From assembly GCA_963765875.1 (NCBI GenBank), contig CAVXYK010000006.1, positions 496,001 through 560,000 on the forward strand: a stretch of DNA of 64,000 nucleotides. The letters are read 5' to 3'. The notes beneath the pieces are model-generated. The model had not been told where the DNA came from and made no database searches. It worked only from the letters and a program-made list of their open reading frames with translations. This DNA comes from JAWKOK01 sp963765875 (lineage in GTDB: Bacteria > Chloroflexota > Anaerolineae > Caldilineales > Caldilineaceae). The first letter of the stretch is position 1. The number at the start of each line of letters is the position of its first letter. Below are positions 17,258 through 26,689 of this stretch, piece by piece. A program made the translations under genes and the position numbers.

Positions 17258-19870
17258 ATGCGCAGTCCAATCATTGTCAATGGTGTCGCCCACGAGCTTG
17301 GCGTCGACACGGAACGTACGCTGCTCAGCCTGCTGCGCGACGAGTTGGGCCTGACCGGCAGCAAGTATGGCTGCGGAGACGGCAAATGCGGTGCATGCAC
17401 CGTGCATGTCAACGGCGAACCGCTACAATCTTGTAGTGTCACGGTCGCTGACATGGCCGGCAAACGGATCACAACAATTGAAGATCGAGACGCCGATGGT
17501 TGGCTACCGGCATTACAGGGCGCATTCATTGATGCCGCAGCGTTCCAGTGCGGCTATTGCACGCCGGGCATGATCATGTCAGCGGCTGCCCTGCTGGCTA
17601 ATAACCCGACACCGACGCGGGACGAGATCATTCATGGGATGAACGACAACCTCTGTCGTTGCGGCGCCTACACGCGCATCGTCGATGCCATCCAACTGGC
17701 GGCTGCAAGTCGGACGGCCCTCTCTCCGGCGCTGCTTGACGAGGTGTCAGAGACAACACCGGCACAGCATTTCGTCAAGATCGCGACACTGGCAGAGATC
17801 GGTGAAGGCCTGATCGTCGCCTACCCAGACGAGGACGTCGCCTCAGTTGTCGCTGAGATGGACGGCGGCGCTGCTTCACTGGACCAACGACCGCCCTCAG
17901 AGATCGGACCTTGGCTCCACATCCGTCCAGACGGCAGCATCCATACGTTTGCAGGCAAAGCCGAAGTGGGCCAGAACATTGCCACAGCCCTGGCTCGTAC
18001 CGTGGCCGAGGAATTGCGCGTACCACCTGATCGCGTGCACGTCACGCTGGGGGATACCGCAGCCACGCCCTATGACCGGGGCACGTTCGGCAGCCGTTCG
18101 ACACCGATCACCGGGCGGCAACTGCGCGAAGTCGGTGCGGCGGCACGCGGGCTATTGCTTGAGTTGGCGGCAGAGGCCTGGGGCGTGGAAGAGCAATCCC
18201 TTGGCATCGGCAAGGGCGTAGTGAGTCACGCCGAGTCCCGCAGGTCTCTGACCTACGGTGAGCTTGTGCAAGGCGAACAACGCATACAGCTCGTCGAAGA
18301 GAACCAGGCGATCATGTCCGCCATCCACTGGACCGTGGCCGGACAATCTGCCTCCAGAGCGAATGCTGCGCAGTTCGTGACCGGGTCACACAAGTATGCT
18401 TCGGACATGGCCCTGCCGGATATGCAATACGCCAAGATACTGCGTCCCCCCGCATTCCACGCCACGTTGCTTGAGCTGGACAGCAGCCAAGCCGAGTCAA
18501 TGACCGGCGTCTACGTGATTCGAGAGGGCGACTTCGTGGGCGTGACCGCGCCCGACATCCTGACCGCCGAGCGGGCCATCAACACGCTTCGACCCCGATG
18601 GAAGACCTCGCTCCAGATCTCACAGCCGGAGCTCTTCGACTACTTCAAAGCCAACCCGATTGAGGCCGAAGAGCGCAAGGCGGCCGTTCTGGAAACTGTC
18701 GGGACGGTCAAACCGGCATTGGCCGACGCTGAAAAGAGACTGAGCGGACGGTACACGGTAGATTTCATCGCCCACACGCCGCTTGAGACCCGGTCGGCAC
18801 TGGCTCACTGGACAGACGATACCCTAACCGTCTGGACCGGCAGCCAGCGCCCGTTCGGTGTCCGGGCCCAACTGGCAGAGGCTTTTGCCCAACCCCAGCG
18901 CAACGTACGCGTCATCGTGCCTGCAACCGGCTCCGGTTTCGGCGGCAAACATGCGGGCGATGCCGCTGTTGAGGCGGCTCGCCTTGCGCGGGCCGTGGGC
19001 AAGCCGGTCAAGCTTGTCTGGACGCGCGAGGAGGAATTTACGTGGGCCTACTTCCGACCCGCCGGGCTGATCGAGATAGAGAGTGGACTGGATGCAAACG
19101 GACGCATTCATGTGATGGAATTCCACAACTACAACTCAGGTTCGTCCGGCATCGCACCACTCTATGCGATTCCCAATCAACATATCGAATTTCACCCTGC
19201 CGATTCACCGCTGCGTGAGGGAGCGTACCGAGCACTATCGTCGACGGCCAACGCCTTTGCCCGCGAATCACACATTGACGAGCTTGCCCATCTGATCGGC
19301 GAAGATCCGCTGGCCTTTCGGCTGCGTCAGATTGACGATGACCGCCATCGCGATGTTCTGGAACTAGCTTGCGACGCGTTTGGCTGGGGTCGAAGCACCC
19401 CAGGGCCGGAGCACGGCTTTGGCTTGGCCTGCGGATATGACAAGGGATCCTATGTTGCCGCCTGTGTGGAAATCCATGTCGATCCTGAAAGCCAAGAATT
19501 ACGCGTACTGCGAGTGGTCGAGGCCTTCGATTGTGGGCCGGTCATCGATCCCGACAATCTACGCAACCAGATCGAGGGTGCGATCATGCAAGGATCGGGC
19601 GGAGCCCTGTACGAGTCGATCCAATTTGCCAACGGTCGTGTTCTCAACGCCGATTTCACAGGCTACCGGGTTCCGCGATTTGCAGACCTGCCTGAGATCG
19701 AAACCTTACTCATCGACCGCAAGGAGCTTGAACCGGCTGGAGCCGGAGAAACACCGATCATTGCCATCGCCCCGGCCATCGGCAACGCCATCTTCAACGC
19801 CACCGGCCTGCGCCTGCGCTCCATGCCCATGACGCCGGACGGGCGGGTTCCACGACCAGCGTCCGCTTGA
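17258..19870 (+). CDS. Single-chain molybdenum hydroxylase (isoquinoline 1-oxidoreductase-like, IorA-IorB fusion)
   Basis: 870 residues from the ATG at 17258 with ACAGGAG upstream. Residues 1-80 form a plant-type [2Fe-2S] domain (YGCGDGKCGACTVHVNG). Residues 80-155 form the second [2Fe-2S] domain (FQCGYCTPGMIMSA and NLCRCGAYTRI). From about 200 onward lies the molybdopterin-binding part (FAGKAEVGQNIATAL, RGTFGSRSTPITGRQLREVG, GSGFGGKHAGDAA, REGAYRALSSTANAFA), ending in ELEPAGAGETPIIAIAPAIG with the conserved catalytic Glu. No FAD domain is present. In most bacteria the iron-sulfur and molybdenum parts are separate subunits; here they are one chain. Such enzymes hydroxylate N-heterocycles or aldehydes. 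No xanthine-catabolism or cofactor-insertion genes are nearby, so the substrate is open. Confidence 0.88.
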   Translation: MRSPIIVNGVAHELGVDTERTLLSLLRDELGLTGSKYGCGDGKCGACTVHVNGEPLQSCSVTVADMAGKRITTIEDRDADGWLPALQGAFIDAAAFQCGYCTPGMIMSAAALLANNPTPTRDEIIHGMNDNLCRCGAYTRIVDAIQLAAASRTALSPALLDEVSETTPAQHFVKIATLAEIGEGLIVAYPDEDVASVVAEMDGGAASLDQRPPSEIGPWLHIRPDGSIHTFAGKAEVGQNIATALARTVAEELRVPPDRVHVTLGDTAATPYDRGTFGSRSTPITGRQLREVGAAARGLLLELAAEAWGVEEQSLGIGKGVVSHAESRRSLTYGELVQGEQRIQLVEENQAIMSAIHWTVAGQSASRANAAQFVTGSHKYASDMALPDMQYAKILRPPAFHATLLELDSSQAESMTGVYVIREGDFVGVTAPDILTAERAINTLRPRWKTSLQISQPELFDYFKANPIEAEERKAAVLETVGTVKPALADAEKRLSGRYTVDFIAHTPLETRSALAHWTDDTLTVWTGSQRPFGVRAQLAEAFAQPQRNVRVIVPATGSGFGGKHAGDAAVEAARLARAVGKPVKLVWTREEEFTWAYFRPAGLIEIESGLDANGRIHVMEFHNYNSGSSGIAPLYAIPNQHIEFHPADSPLREGAYRALSSTANAFARESHIDELAHLIGEDPLAFRLRQIDDDRHRDVLELACDAFGWGRSTPGPEHGFGLACGYDKGSYVAACVEIHVDPESQELRVLRVVEAFDCGPVIDPDNLRNQIEGAIMQGSGGALYESIQFANGRVLNADFTGYRVPRFADLPEIETLLIDRKELEPAGAGETPIIAIAPAIGNAIFNATGLRLRSMPMTPDGRVPRPASA

Positions 19871-19894
19871 GCCGACAATTGGGGGACAAGACGA

Positions 19895-21475
19895 TTGGAG
19901 CAAGACTCTCCGCAGCGTGATGGCGGTTCGGATGCCAACGATGTCCGAATTGAAGAACTTGAGACGCAGCCAAACGAACAGACCCTGGCCGCGAATTCAG
20001 ATGCGCCTCAGAAAGAGAGAATCGGACAGTGGTGGCGTTGGTATCTGCTGGCTGCCGTTGTTGCCGCTCTGCTTGGTATCGCCAATGCATCGGGCAGCCT
20101 ATCGACATTCTTCGGCAGCCAAGTTTCAGACAATGAGCTGACAGCGAAAGACAGCGCCCTGACGGAGGTGGAAGAGCAGGAGACATCGGCCCCGGCGCCC
20201 ACAAAAACACCGATCTCGGCACAGGGGTCGCCGATCTCCCCGCCTCAAGTCGGTCAGGATGGGATCCTGGTGTTGGTCGGCGATCTTGACGAGTCGGGCG
20301 AGTTCACCGCAGCGCTTGTCGAAGAAATGCAGACGCGACTTTCCGAGTTCCCGGACATTCACGTGGAACGTCTGACGAAAGGCATCGCCCCAGCGGTCAG
20401 CGCCTCTATCGTAATCCGGCCTGATGGCGAAAGCTCACCTGCTGCTGAGCTCCGAGTGAAATTCGAGATGCTGAAGTACGCTCGGCAAGACGAATCCACC
20501 GGCAATCACGATGCCAGCGAGGACGTGTCGATCCAGCCCGATTTCATTCGATTCAGTGTCGATACAGAGACTGATCTCGACCGGCTTGCCGCGTTCGCAG
20601 CCGCACTTTCTCTCTTCAATGCGGGGGAACACGTGGCGGCAGATCTGCTATTCAGCGCTGCCGTTGATGGGGCGGACGACGCCAGGACCATATCGGGACG
20701 GCTTGATCTTCAGGCAGCATCACGCTTTTACCGTGGGACGAATCTTATCCACCTCGGCAGAGTGAAGCCGGCACTGGCTGAGCTTGAATCTCTTCTCCCA
20801 ATCGAGTCCAAAGCGTATAGCCACAACCAAGGGCTCAGCTATTCGATCCTCCTCAACCTAGGCATGGCCTACGACTATCTTGGCGCGGCAGAGCAGGCAT
20901 TGAATGCTCACACCCAAGCATTGGCGATTGCACGGACCCTGGACGATACTCGACGCGAGGCGATTGCATTGAGCAATCTAGGCTTGGCCTATCGTGCGCT
21001 GGAACAGGCGGAAGTGGCCGTCGACCTGATTCAGCAGGCTGTTGCCATTGACCGCGAACGCAACGACCGCCGAAGCGAAGCAATCGATCTGGGCGATTTG
21101 GGTTTGGCCTACACAGATTTGGGACGCTTGGATGAGGCCATCGATCACTATCGGCAGGCTGCTTCGATAGCTACAGAGATCGGCGACAGGCGGATTCAGG
21201 CCAATGCGTTGGTCAATCTTGCCAATGCTTACGTGACAATGGATCGGTTGGGTGAGGCCGGCGACCTCTATCAGGAGGCGCTCACGATTACCCGGCCGAT
21301 TGGAAACCCATGGGGTGAAGGTGCGATCCTGACCAACATTGGCTTGGTCTATGAAGAGATGGGCCGGACGGAAGAAGCCATTGAACACTATCGAAAGGCG
21401 CTGGAGATTCTGGAACAGATTGAAGCGCCCGAAACCGAGGTCGTGCGCCAGCTGCTAGAAAACGTCCGGCAATAG
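19895..21475 (+). CDS. Membrane-anchored TPR-repeat protein
   Basis: 526 residues from a TTG at 19895 with GGGGGA at 19881-19886; no suitable ATG stands nearby. A ~45-residue acidic, Gln-rich N-terminus precedes one membrane helix (YLLAAVVAALLGIANA, about 50-68). A Pro/Thr-rich linker and a domain starting DGILVLVGDLDESGEFTAAL follow. Residues ~260-520 consist of about six tetratricopeptide repeats, with units such as ALSNLGLAYRALEQAEVAVD and DLGDLGLAYTDLGRLDEAID. The single helix and N-in topology place the repeats outside the cytoplasm. TPR arrays bind partner proteins; the partner is not evident. The stop of the molybdenum hydroxylase lies 24 bp upstream, so co-transcription is possible. 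Confidence 0.8.
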   Translation: MEQDSPQRDGGSDANDVRIEELETQPNEQTLAANSDAPQKERIGQWWRWYLLAAVVAALLGIANASGSLSTFFGSQVSDNELTAKDSALTEVEEQETSAPAPTKTPISAQGSPISPPQVGQDGILVLVGDLDESGEFTAALVEEMQTRLSEFPDIHVERLTKGIAPAVSASIVIRPDGESSPAAELRVKFEMLKYARQDESTGNHDASEDVSIQPDFIRFSVDTETDLDRLAAFAAALSLFNAGEHVAADLLFSAAVDGADDARTISGRLDLQAASRFYRGTNLIHLGRVKPALAELESLLPIESKAYSHNQGLSYSILLNLGMAYDYLGAAEQALNAHTQALAIARTLDDTRREAIALSNLGLAYRALEQAEVAVDLIQQAVAIDRERNDRRSEAIDLGDLGLAYTDLGRLDEAIDHYRQAASIATEIGDRRIQANALVNLANAYVTMDRLGEAGDLYQEALTITRPIGNPWGEGAILTNIGLVYEEMGRTEEAIEHYRKALEILEQIEAPETEVVRQLLENVRQ

Positions 21476-21725
21476 CGGTTCAGTGATACTTAGACAATTG
21501 CCGGGAACCTGTTACGATGTCAAGCTGTGGCAAGTTCAGGGGGCAGGGCAATCGCGTAGATATCGGTTGCAAACAACGAGAAGCAACCGTAGCGGCTCAA
21601 CACTCAGTGCCTGAGGGCGCTTTTCGCTGTTATGCTCATGTCAGATCGGAAACTACAGTTCAAGGTATCGTTTCGTAGAAGCAACAATGCATGTCATCCG
21701 TTCACGAAGTGGGCGCAAAGCGCTA

Positions 21726-21774
21726 ACGCAGTGAGGAATCTTGAGATCGGTGGCGTTAAGATTCCTCACTGCGT
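21726..21774. repeat. 17-bp inverted repeat
   Basis: ACGCAGTGAGGAATCTT (21726-21742) and its perfect inverse (21758-21774) enclose 15 bases. This word family (CACTGCGTTCGGAATGACA follows) is a common dispersed hairpin in environmental genomes. Confidence 0.7.
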
Positions 21775-21936
21775 TCGGAATGACAGAGTAACTTCTCAAT
21801 CCAAAGACTGCATCGCCAAACTGCGGGTTTCAAGCTGATCTCAGTTTTGTAGCAGATTTCAGCCCTGCTGTTGGTGCAAAAAAGGCTAGTTCTGGCGTTT
21901 TCTATGGTTTGGGTTGACCGCCCCGGGCTGAAGCCA

Positions 21937-22020
21937 CGGAGCTATAGAGCAACGCCCCTTGAAAGGGGCTTGGTAAATGCCAATTCAGTCCCTTTCAAGG
22001 GGCGTTGCTCTATAGCTCCG
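21937..22020. repeat. Perfect 31-bp inverted repeat
   Basis: The arms 21937-21967 and 21990-22020 are exact inverses (ends CGGAGCTATAGAGCAACG) around a 22-base spacer. Flanking GAAGCCA and GTCCATTT break the symmetry. There is no coding content; it can form a long cruciform or RNA hairpin. Confidence 0.8.
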
Positions 22021-22239
22021 TCCATTTATGGCGGAGCGGATGTCGCCACCACAAAAAATGCCAGAACTACGAAAAAGGTTCGGGGACTTGCGCAACGTAG
22101 TGAGTGAATTGACACCGTCCTAGACGCTTTAAAACCGGGAAGTAGCCAGCACATTGGGGTAGCGGCTGGCAGGCTTCTACTAAATTGGGGCGCCAGTCCG
22201 CCAGCGGCCCAGAACTCAGAAACAGACCCAAACCTAAGT

Positions 22240-22347
22240 GACTGTCCGCAATCAACCTACGGGAGGCGGTCACGAAATTCCCGGTAAGCGAACTGGTGCT
22301 GACCACCTCCCGTAGGTTGGTGTCGCTAAGTTGTTTGCGGACAATGA
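22240..22347. repeat. MITE-like inverted repeat upstream of the antiporter gene
   Basis: CAACCTACGGGAGG (22253-22266) and its exact inverse (22306-22319) form the inner arms; TGTCCGCAA and TTGCGGACA form outer arms with a bulge. The right end stops about 40 bases before the antiporter ATG, so the fold could affect its leader. Confidence 0.6.
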
Positions 22348-22385
22348 CTAAATGCGGTATTGCGCCGAAAGGGCGTTGTTTCATT

Positions 22386-24323
22386 ATGGCAAACTTAATC
22401 CACGTTGTTGTTGTCATCATGGGCTTCATCGTTATTGCACTGGCATCCAAACAGATCGGGCAGTTCGCCACCCGATTCAAGTTACCCCTGATCACTGGCT
22501 TTCTCATCGCGGGCATCGCTACCGGGCCATTCGGGCTGAACCTGATCACCACCGATGCCATCGAAAATCTGCGCATCATCGATGAAATATCGCTGGCCGT
22601 TATCGCCTTTGCCGCAGGCAGCGAGCTCTTTCTCAAAGAGTTGCGAAGTCGCTTCAGGAGTATTGCGTGGGTAACTATCGGCCTGGTGGTCTGGCCCTTT
22701 CTCTTTGGCAGCCTGGCCATGTTGGCGCTGACCGACTGGATTCCCTTCACCCAAGGGTGGCCAACGACAAGCCGTGTAGCGGTTGCCATGCTGGCGGGCG
22801 CGATCCTGGTGGCTCGCTCTCCATCCTCGGCCATCGCCATCATCAACGAGCTGCGCGCCAAGGGGCCATTCACCCAGACGGCCCTTGGCGTCACGGTCAT
22901 CAGCGATGTACTGGTGATCTTTCTCTTTGCTTTTGCGTCGTCATTTGCCGATGCCATCCTCACCGACCTTGGTCTGGACATTCGGTTTGTGCTCCTGCTG
23001 ATCAGTGAGCTGCTGCTCTCGCTGGCGATCGGGTATGGGCTGGGCAAGTTGCTGGAGTTCATCTTGAACCGGGGCGTCAGCGAGGCCGCCAAGACAGTCA
23101 TGACCTTGATTGCCGGCACCGGTGTCTTTGTGTTGGCCGATTGGATACGCGACCTCAGCCATGCCGAGCTCATCACCATCGAGATCTTTCTGGAACCGTT
23201 GCTGATCTGCCTGATCGGCAGCTTTGTCGTCACAAACTATAGTCGACACCGCGACGAGTTTTCGAAGATATTGCACACCGTGTCTCCACCTATCTACGTG
23301 ATCTTTTTCACGCTGACCGGCGCCTCTCTGGCTCTGGACGTTCTGGGCGCGGTCTGGCCGATCGCGCTGGCCCTCTTCGCCGTTCGCCTGGCCGGCATTT
23401 ATGTCGGCGCACTGACCGGCGGCGTGATAGCCGGCGACCCGATGCGTTACAACAAGATCAGTTGGATGACCTATATCACCCAGGCCGGCGTCGGACTGGG
23501 ACTGGCCAAGGAAGTAGCCGGCGAATTCCCTGGATGGGGCACGTCCTTCGCCACATTGATCATCGCAGTAATTGTGCTGAATCAGCTCGTCGGCCCGCCC
23601 TTCTTCAAGTGGGCAATCAATCACGTGGGGGAAGCCCATGCTCGCGCCAAGCCGCAAGAATTTGACGGAGTCCGTGATGCCATCATCTTTGGCTATGAGG
23701 ATCAGGCGATGGCTGTCGCCCGCCAACTCCGCGCCCATGGCTGGGAGGTGAAGATCGCCTGCAAAGAACTGAATGGCCTCCAGTTTGAACCGCCGGAAAG
23801 CCCGGACATCAGCATCTGCCCGGTGCCCGAATATACGCTTGACATCCTGCACGAACTCGATATGGACCGTGCCGAGGCCATTGTCACCATGCTCTCGGAT
23901 GATGACAACTATCTCATTTGCGAGCTGGCCTATGAACACTTTGGCACCAGAGATATGATTGTCAGACTCAACGACCGCGCCAACTTCAGCAGATTCCATG
24001 ACTTGGGCGCGCTGATCGTCGATCCGTCCACGGCCATGGTCAGCCTGTTCGATCACCTTGTGCGCTCGCCGGTCGCCACCTCCATGTTGCTGGGCATGGA
24101 AGAGGGACAGGATATCATCGATATCGAGGTGCGCGATCCCTCGTTGGATGGCGTGGCCCTCAGAAACCTTCGCCTGCCCGACGATGTGCTGATTCTATCT
24201 GTGCAGCGAGATGGCCATGTTCTCATCTCTCACGGCTACACGCGACTGAAACTGGGCGACCACGTCACAACCATGGGATCAGACGAGTGCCTGGAAGAGG
24301 TCATGTTAAAATTGAGCGTATGA
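22386..24323 (+). CDS. CPA2 family cation:proton antiporter with RCK (TrkA-N/TrkA-C) domains
   Basis: 645 residues from the ATG at 22386 (MANLIHVVVVIMGF); the longer open frame crosses the repeat upstream and is rejected. About 12 membrane segments carry CPA2 signatures: TRFKLPLITGFLIAGIATGP, AVIAFAAGSELFLKEL and ARSPSSAIAIINELRAKGPF, followed by GVTVISDVLVIFLFA. Residues ~420-540 are a TrkA-N Rossmann domain (DAIIFGYEDQAMAVARQLRA), and the last ~75 residues are a TrkA-C domain (DIIDIEVRDPSLDGVALRN). This is the layout of KefB/KefC-like K+/H+ or Na+/H+ antiporters in the inner membrane, gated by nucleotide or ligand binding to RCK. The next transporter begins 19 bp downstream, suggesting one transcript. 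Confidence 0.9.
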   Translation: MANLIHVVVVIMGFIVIALASKQIGQFATRFKLPLITGFLIAGIATGPFGLNLITTDAIENLRIIDEISLAVIAFAAGSELFLKELRSRFRSIAWVTIGLVVWPFLFGSLAMLALTDWIPFTQGWPTTSRVAVAMLAGAILVARSPSSAIAIINELRAKGPFTQTALGVTVISDVLVIFLFAFASSFADAILTDLGLDIRFVLLLISELLLSLAIGYGLGKLLEFILNRGVSEAAKTVMTLIAGTGVFVLADWIRDLSHAELITIEIFLEPLLICLIGSFVVTNYSRHRDEFSKILHTVSPPIYVIFFTLTGASLALDVLGAVWPIALALFAVRLAGIYVGALTGGVIAGDPMRYNKISWMTYITQAGVGLGLAKEVAGEFPGWGTSFATLIIAVIVLNQLVGPPFFKWAINHVGEAHARAKPQEFDGVRDAIIFGYEDQAMAVARQLRAHGWEVKIACKELNGLQFEPPESPDISICPVPEYTLDILHELDMDRAEAIVTMLSDDDNYLICELAYEHFGTRDMIVRLNDRANFSRFHDLGALIVDPSTAMVSLFDHLVRSPVATSMLLGMEEGQDIIDIEVRDPSLDGVALRNLRLPDDVLILSVQRDGHVLISHGYTRLKLGDHVTTMGSDECLEEVMLKLSV

Positions 24324-24342
24324 ACAAAAAGGACACCTTGTA

Positions 24343-26574
24343 ATGCAACATCTTAGCTCATTGATCGAGCGCCTACCCTTCAGGCGGCCCGGCAGCGCAA
24401 ACACAGGTGGCGTCGAAAAATTCGGCAGCTTCAACGGCGTCTTCCTGCCCACACTCCTGACCATCCTTGGTGCGGTCATGTATCTGCGCACGGGATGGGT
24501 CGTGGGCAACGCGGGGCTGATGGGAGCGTGGGCCATCATTGTGTTGGCCAACATCATCACATTTTGTACCGGGCTTTCGATCTCAAGCGTTGCAACCAAT
24601 ATCAGGGTGGGGGCAGGGGGATCGTTCTCCATCATTTCCCAGTCGCTGGGGCTTGAGGTGGGCGGTAGCGTCAACGTGCCGTTCTATCTTGCCCAGTCGA
24701 TCTCGGTCGGCTTCTACATCTTTGCTTTCACAGAAGGTTGGCAGTCGATCCGTCCTCAGTCTTCCGAAGTGCTGGTGCTGTTTCTCGCTTTTGCCGCCTG
24801 CTATCTGGTTGCCTACACCAGTGTAGGGCTGGCCTCACGCCTGCGCTTTCCCATCCTCTTTATCGTTACCTTTTCACTGTTCTCCGTCTTCCTGGGCAGC
24901 TTTCCTATTCTGGGTCAGGCCGGGGCCATCTACACGCCGCAGTTAATCGGCACCTTTCCGAGTGCCGGCTTCTGGCAGACCTTCGCCATCTTTTTCCCTG
25001 CCGTCACCGGTGTTCTAGCGGGCGTCAATCTTTCCGGCACCCTATCCGCCCCGCGCCGCAGCATCCCCCTGGGAACCATGACAGCGATTGTTGTCAGTTT
25101 TGTGATCTACATGGGATTGGCCTACTGGACATCCACTGTCGCCACGCCTGAGGAACTGGTCACCAATTTCACCATCATGGTGGACAAGGCAGCCTTTGGC
25201 TGGGCCGTCCAGATCGGCATCCTGGCCGCCACCTTCTCGGCGGCGCTCAATTCGTTGCTCGGTGCACCGCGAATCCTACAGGCGATGGCCGCCCACGATG
25301 TCGTCCCGTTCAGTAAACAACTCAGTCACGAGACTGCACGGGGCGAACCCCGACCTGCCATGTTGGTGACCGGGGCGATTAGCGTGGCGACCCTGGTCTT
25401 TGGTCTACTCGGCGATGGGCTAAACCAGATTGCCCCGCTGATGACCATGTTCTTCCTGATCACCTATGTCGTCCTGAACGCAGTCGTACTCCTGGAACAA
25501 TCCATGGGCTTGACGAGCTTCCGGCCGCGTCTGAGAATCCCGCGTGTCGTGCCGCTGATTGGCTTGTTGGGTGCGCTGTCCGCCATGTTTCTGATTGCGC
25601 CCCTCTTCAGCCTGGTTGCCATTGTGACCGTGTTGGTGATGTATGAAGTATTGCAGCTCCGCCAACTGACGACGCCCTGGAGCGATGTGCGCAGTGGCAT
25701 GTTCGGCACGATGGCTGAATGGGCGGCCAAACGCACGCTGGACCTGCCCGGCGGCCACGATCGCGCCTGGAAGCCCAGCCTGCTGGTGCCGGTGGACAGC
25801 TCTATGGCGCTGCGGCGCAGCTATCGCTTTCTGACGGCAATCGCCAGACCGAATGGGTCAGTCCACATCGTGGGCGGCTATTGGCCGGAAGCACGTGAGC
25901 GTGTCGAAGGGCTGAAAGCCTATGAACAGATATTTGCCAACGAAGGCATCTTTGCACGCCTAGCGCTGGTCGAAACCCGCGAGTTTCACCAGACGCTACA
26001 GACGACCATGGAGGTCTTCCGCAGTGCATTCTTCCGGCCCAATATCCTCTTTCAGTCTGTGACATCGGGCGCCGATGAGGAGAGCTTGCAACATATGCTC
26101 GACCACGCGGCTGAAAATGAACTGGGCGTGATCCTCTACATGGATAACCCGCTGACCGCGTTGGGGCGCGAGCAGGTCCTCAACGTTTGGCTGCGCGAGC
26201 AGAGCCCGGCGTGGGAAATCGGCCTCGAATTGTCGAATTTGGACTTGGCGCTATTGTTGGCCTATCAACTGGCGCGCAACTGGAATGCCGCCCAGATCAA
26301 CCTGATCACGGTTGTCAAAGACGAAGAGGAACGGGCGAACGGCGAAGCGTTTATGGCGAGGTTGATCGACCTGGGGCGTATGCCCAAACAGACGCAGGCG
26401 ATCGTGGCGGTCGGTGCGCTGGAAGACTTTTTGCCGTTGGCGCCCCAGGCAGATCTCAACATTCTCGGTCTGCAACAGACGGTCGATGTCGCCTTCATGC
26501 AACGAATGATCGACGAAACCGATTCTACCTGCATCTTCGTGCGTGATTCCGGGCTTGAGAGTGCGCTGGCCTGA
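24343..26574 (+). CDS. SLC12-like (Na-K-Cl cotransporter family) permease
   Basis: 743 residues from MQHLSSLIERLPF with AAAGGA upstream. A short cytoplasmic N-terminus leads into about 12 membrane segments of the APC fold, with the cation-chloride-cotransporter pattern FNGVFLPTLLTILGAVMYLR, GWVVGNAGLMGAWAIIVLAN and FFPAVTGVLAGVNLSGTL. The C-terminal ~250 residues are soluble and resemble the regulatory tail of SLC12 proteins (WKPSLLVPVDSSMALRRS, FHQTLQTTMEVFRSAFFRPN). The family moves K+ and/or Na+ with Cl-; some bacterial members may carry amino acids. Pairing with a cation/proton antiporter immediately upstream suggests a joint role in ion and volume balance (inference). A 16-bp hairpin follows the stop. 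Confidence 0.85.
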   Translation: MQHLSSLIERLPFRRPGSANTGGVEKFGSFNGVFLPTLLTILGAVMYLRTGWVVGNAGLMGAWAIIVLANIITFCTGLSISSVATNIRVGAGGSFSIISQSLGLEVGGSVNVPFYLAQSISVGFYIFAFTEGWQSIRPQSSEVLVLFLAFAACYLVAYTSVGLASRLRFPILFIVTFSLFSVFLGSFPILGQAGAIYTPQLIGTFPSAGFWQTFAIFFPAVTGVLAGVNLSGTLSAPRRSIPLGTMTAIVVSFVIYMGLAYWTSTVATPEELVTNFTIMVDKAAFGWAVQIGILAATFSAALNSLLGAPRILQAMAAHDVVPFSKQLSHETARGEPRPAMLVTGAISVATLVFGLLGDGLNQIAPLMTMFFLITYVVLNAVVLLEQSMGLTSFRPRLRIPRVVPLIGLLGALSAMFLIAPLFSLVAIVTVLVMYEVLQLRQLTTPWSDVRSGMFGTMAEWAAKRTLDLPGGHDRAWKPSLLVPVDSSMALRRSYRFLTAIARPNGSVHIVGGYWPEARERVEGLKAYEQIFANEGIFARLALVETREFHQTLQTTMEVFRSAFFRPNILFQSVTSGADEESLQHMLDHAAENELGVILYMDNPLTALGREQVLNVWLREQSPAWEIGLELSNLDLALLLAYQLARNWNAAQINLITVVKDEEERANGEAFMARLIDLGRMPKQTQAIVAVGALEDFLPLAPQADLNILGLQQTVDVAFMQRMIDETDSTCIFVRDSGLESALA

Positions 26575-26640
26575 CAGCCTCGTCGAACAGCCGATCATCT
26601 TGTCCAACCCCAAATGATGGAGTGCTCAGACCGATACACA

Positions 26641-26680
26641 GAGGTGTTCGCTGATCTGCGATCAGATCAGCGAACACCTC
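26641..26680 (+). terminator. 16-bp hairpin after the SLC12-like gene
   Basis: GAGGTGTTCGCTGATC (26641-26656) pairs perfectly with 26665-26680 around an 8-base loop, 66 bp after the stop. The T-tract is weak (GCTTTCGCC), so it may be a repeat-type hairpin rather than a classic terminator. Confidence 0.5.
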
Positions 26681-26689
26681 GCTTTCGCC

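Larger units (their letters stand above)
21476..22385. other. 910-bp non-coding gap with three hairpin repeats
   Basis: No convincing gene on either strand. The stretch carries three separate inverted repeats (21726-21774, 21937-22020, 22240-22347) separated by low-information sequence, and then the start region of the antiporter gene. Confidence 0.6.

Noticed and set aside
22067..24056. Long minus-strand ORFs opposite the antiporter gene
   Set aside because: Shadow frames of a strongly conserved plus-strand transporter, with implausible composition.
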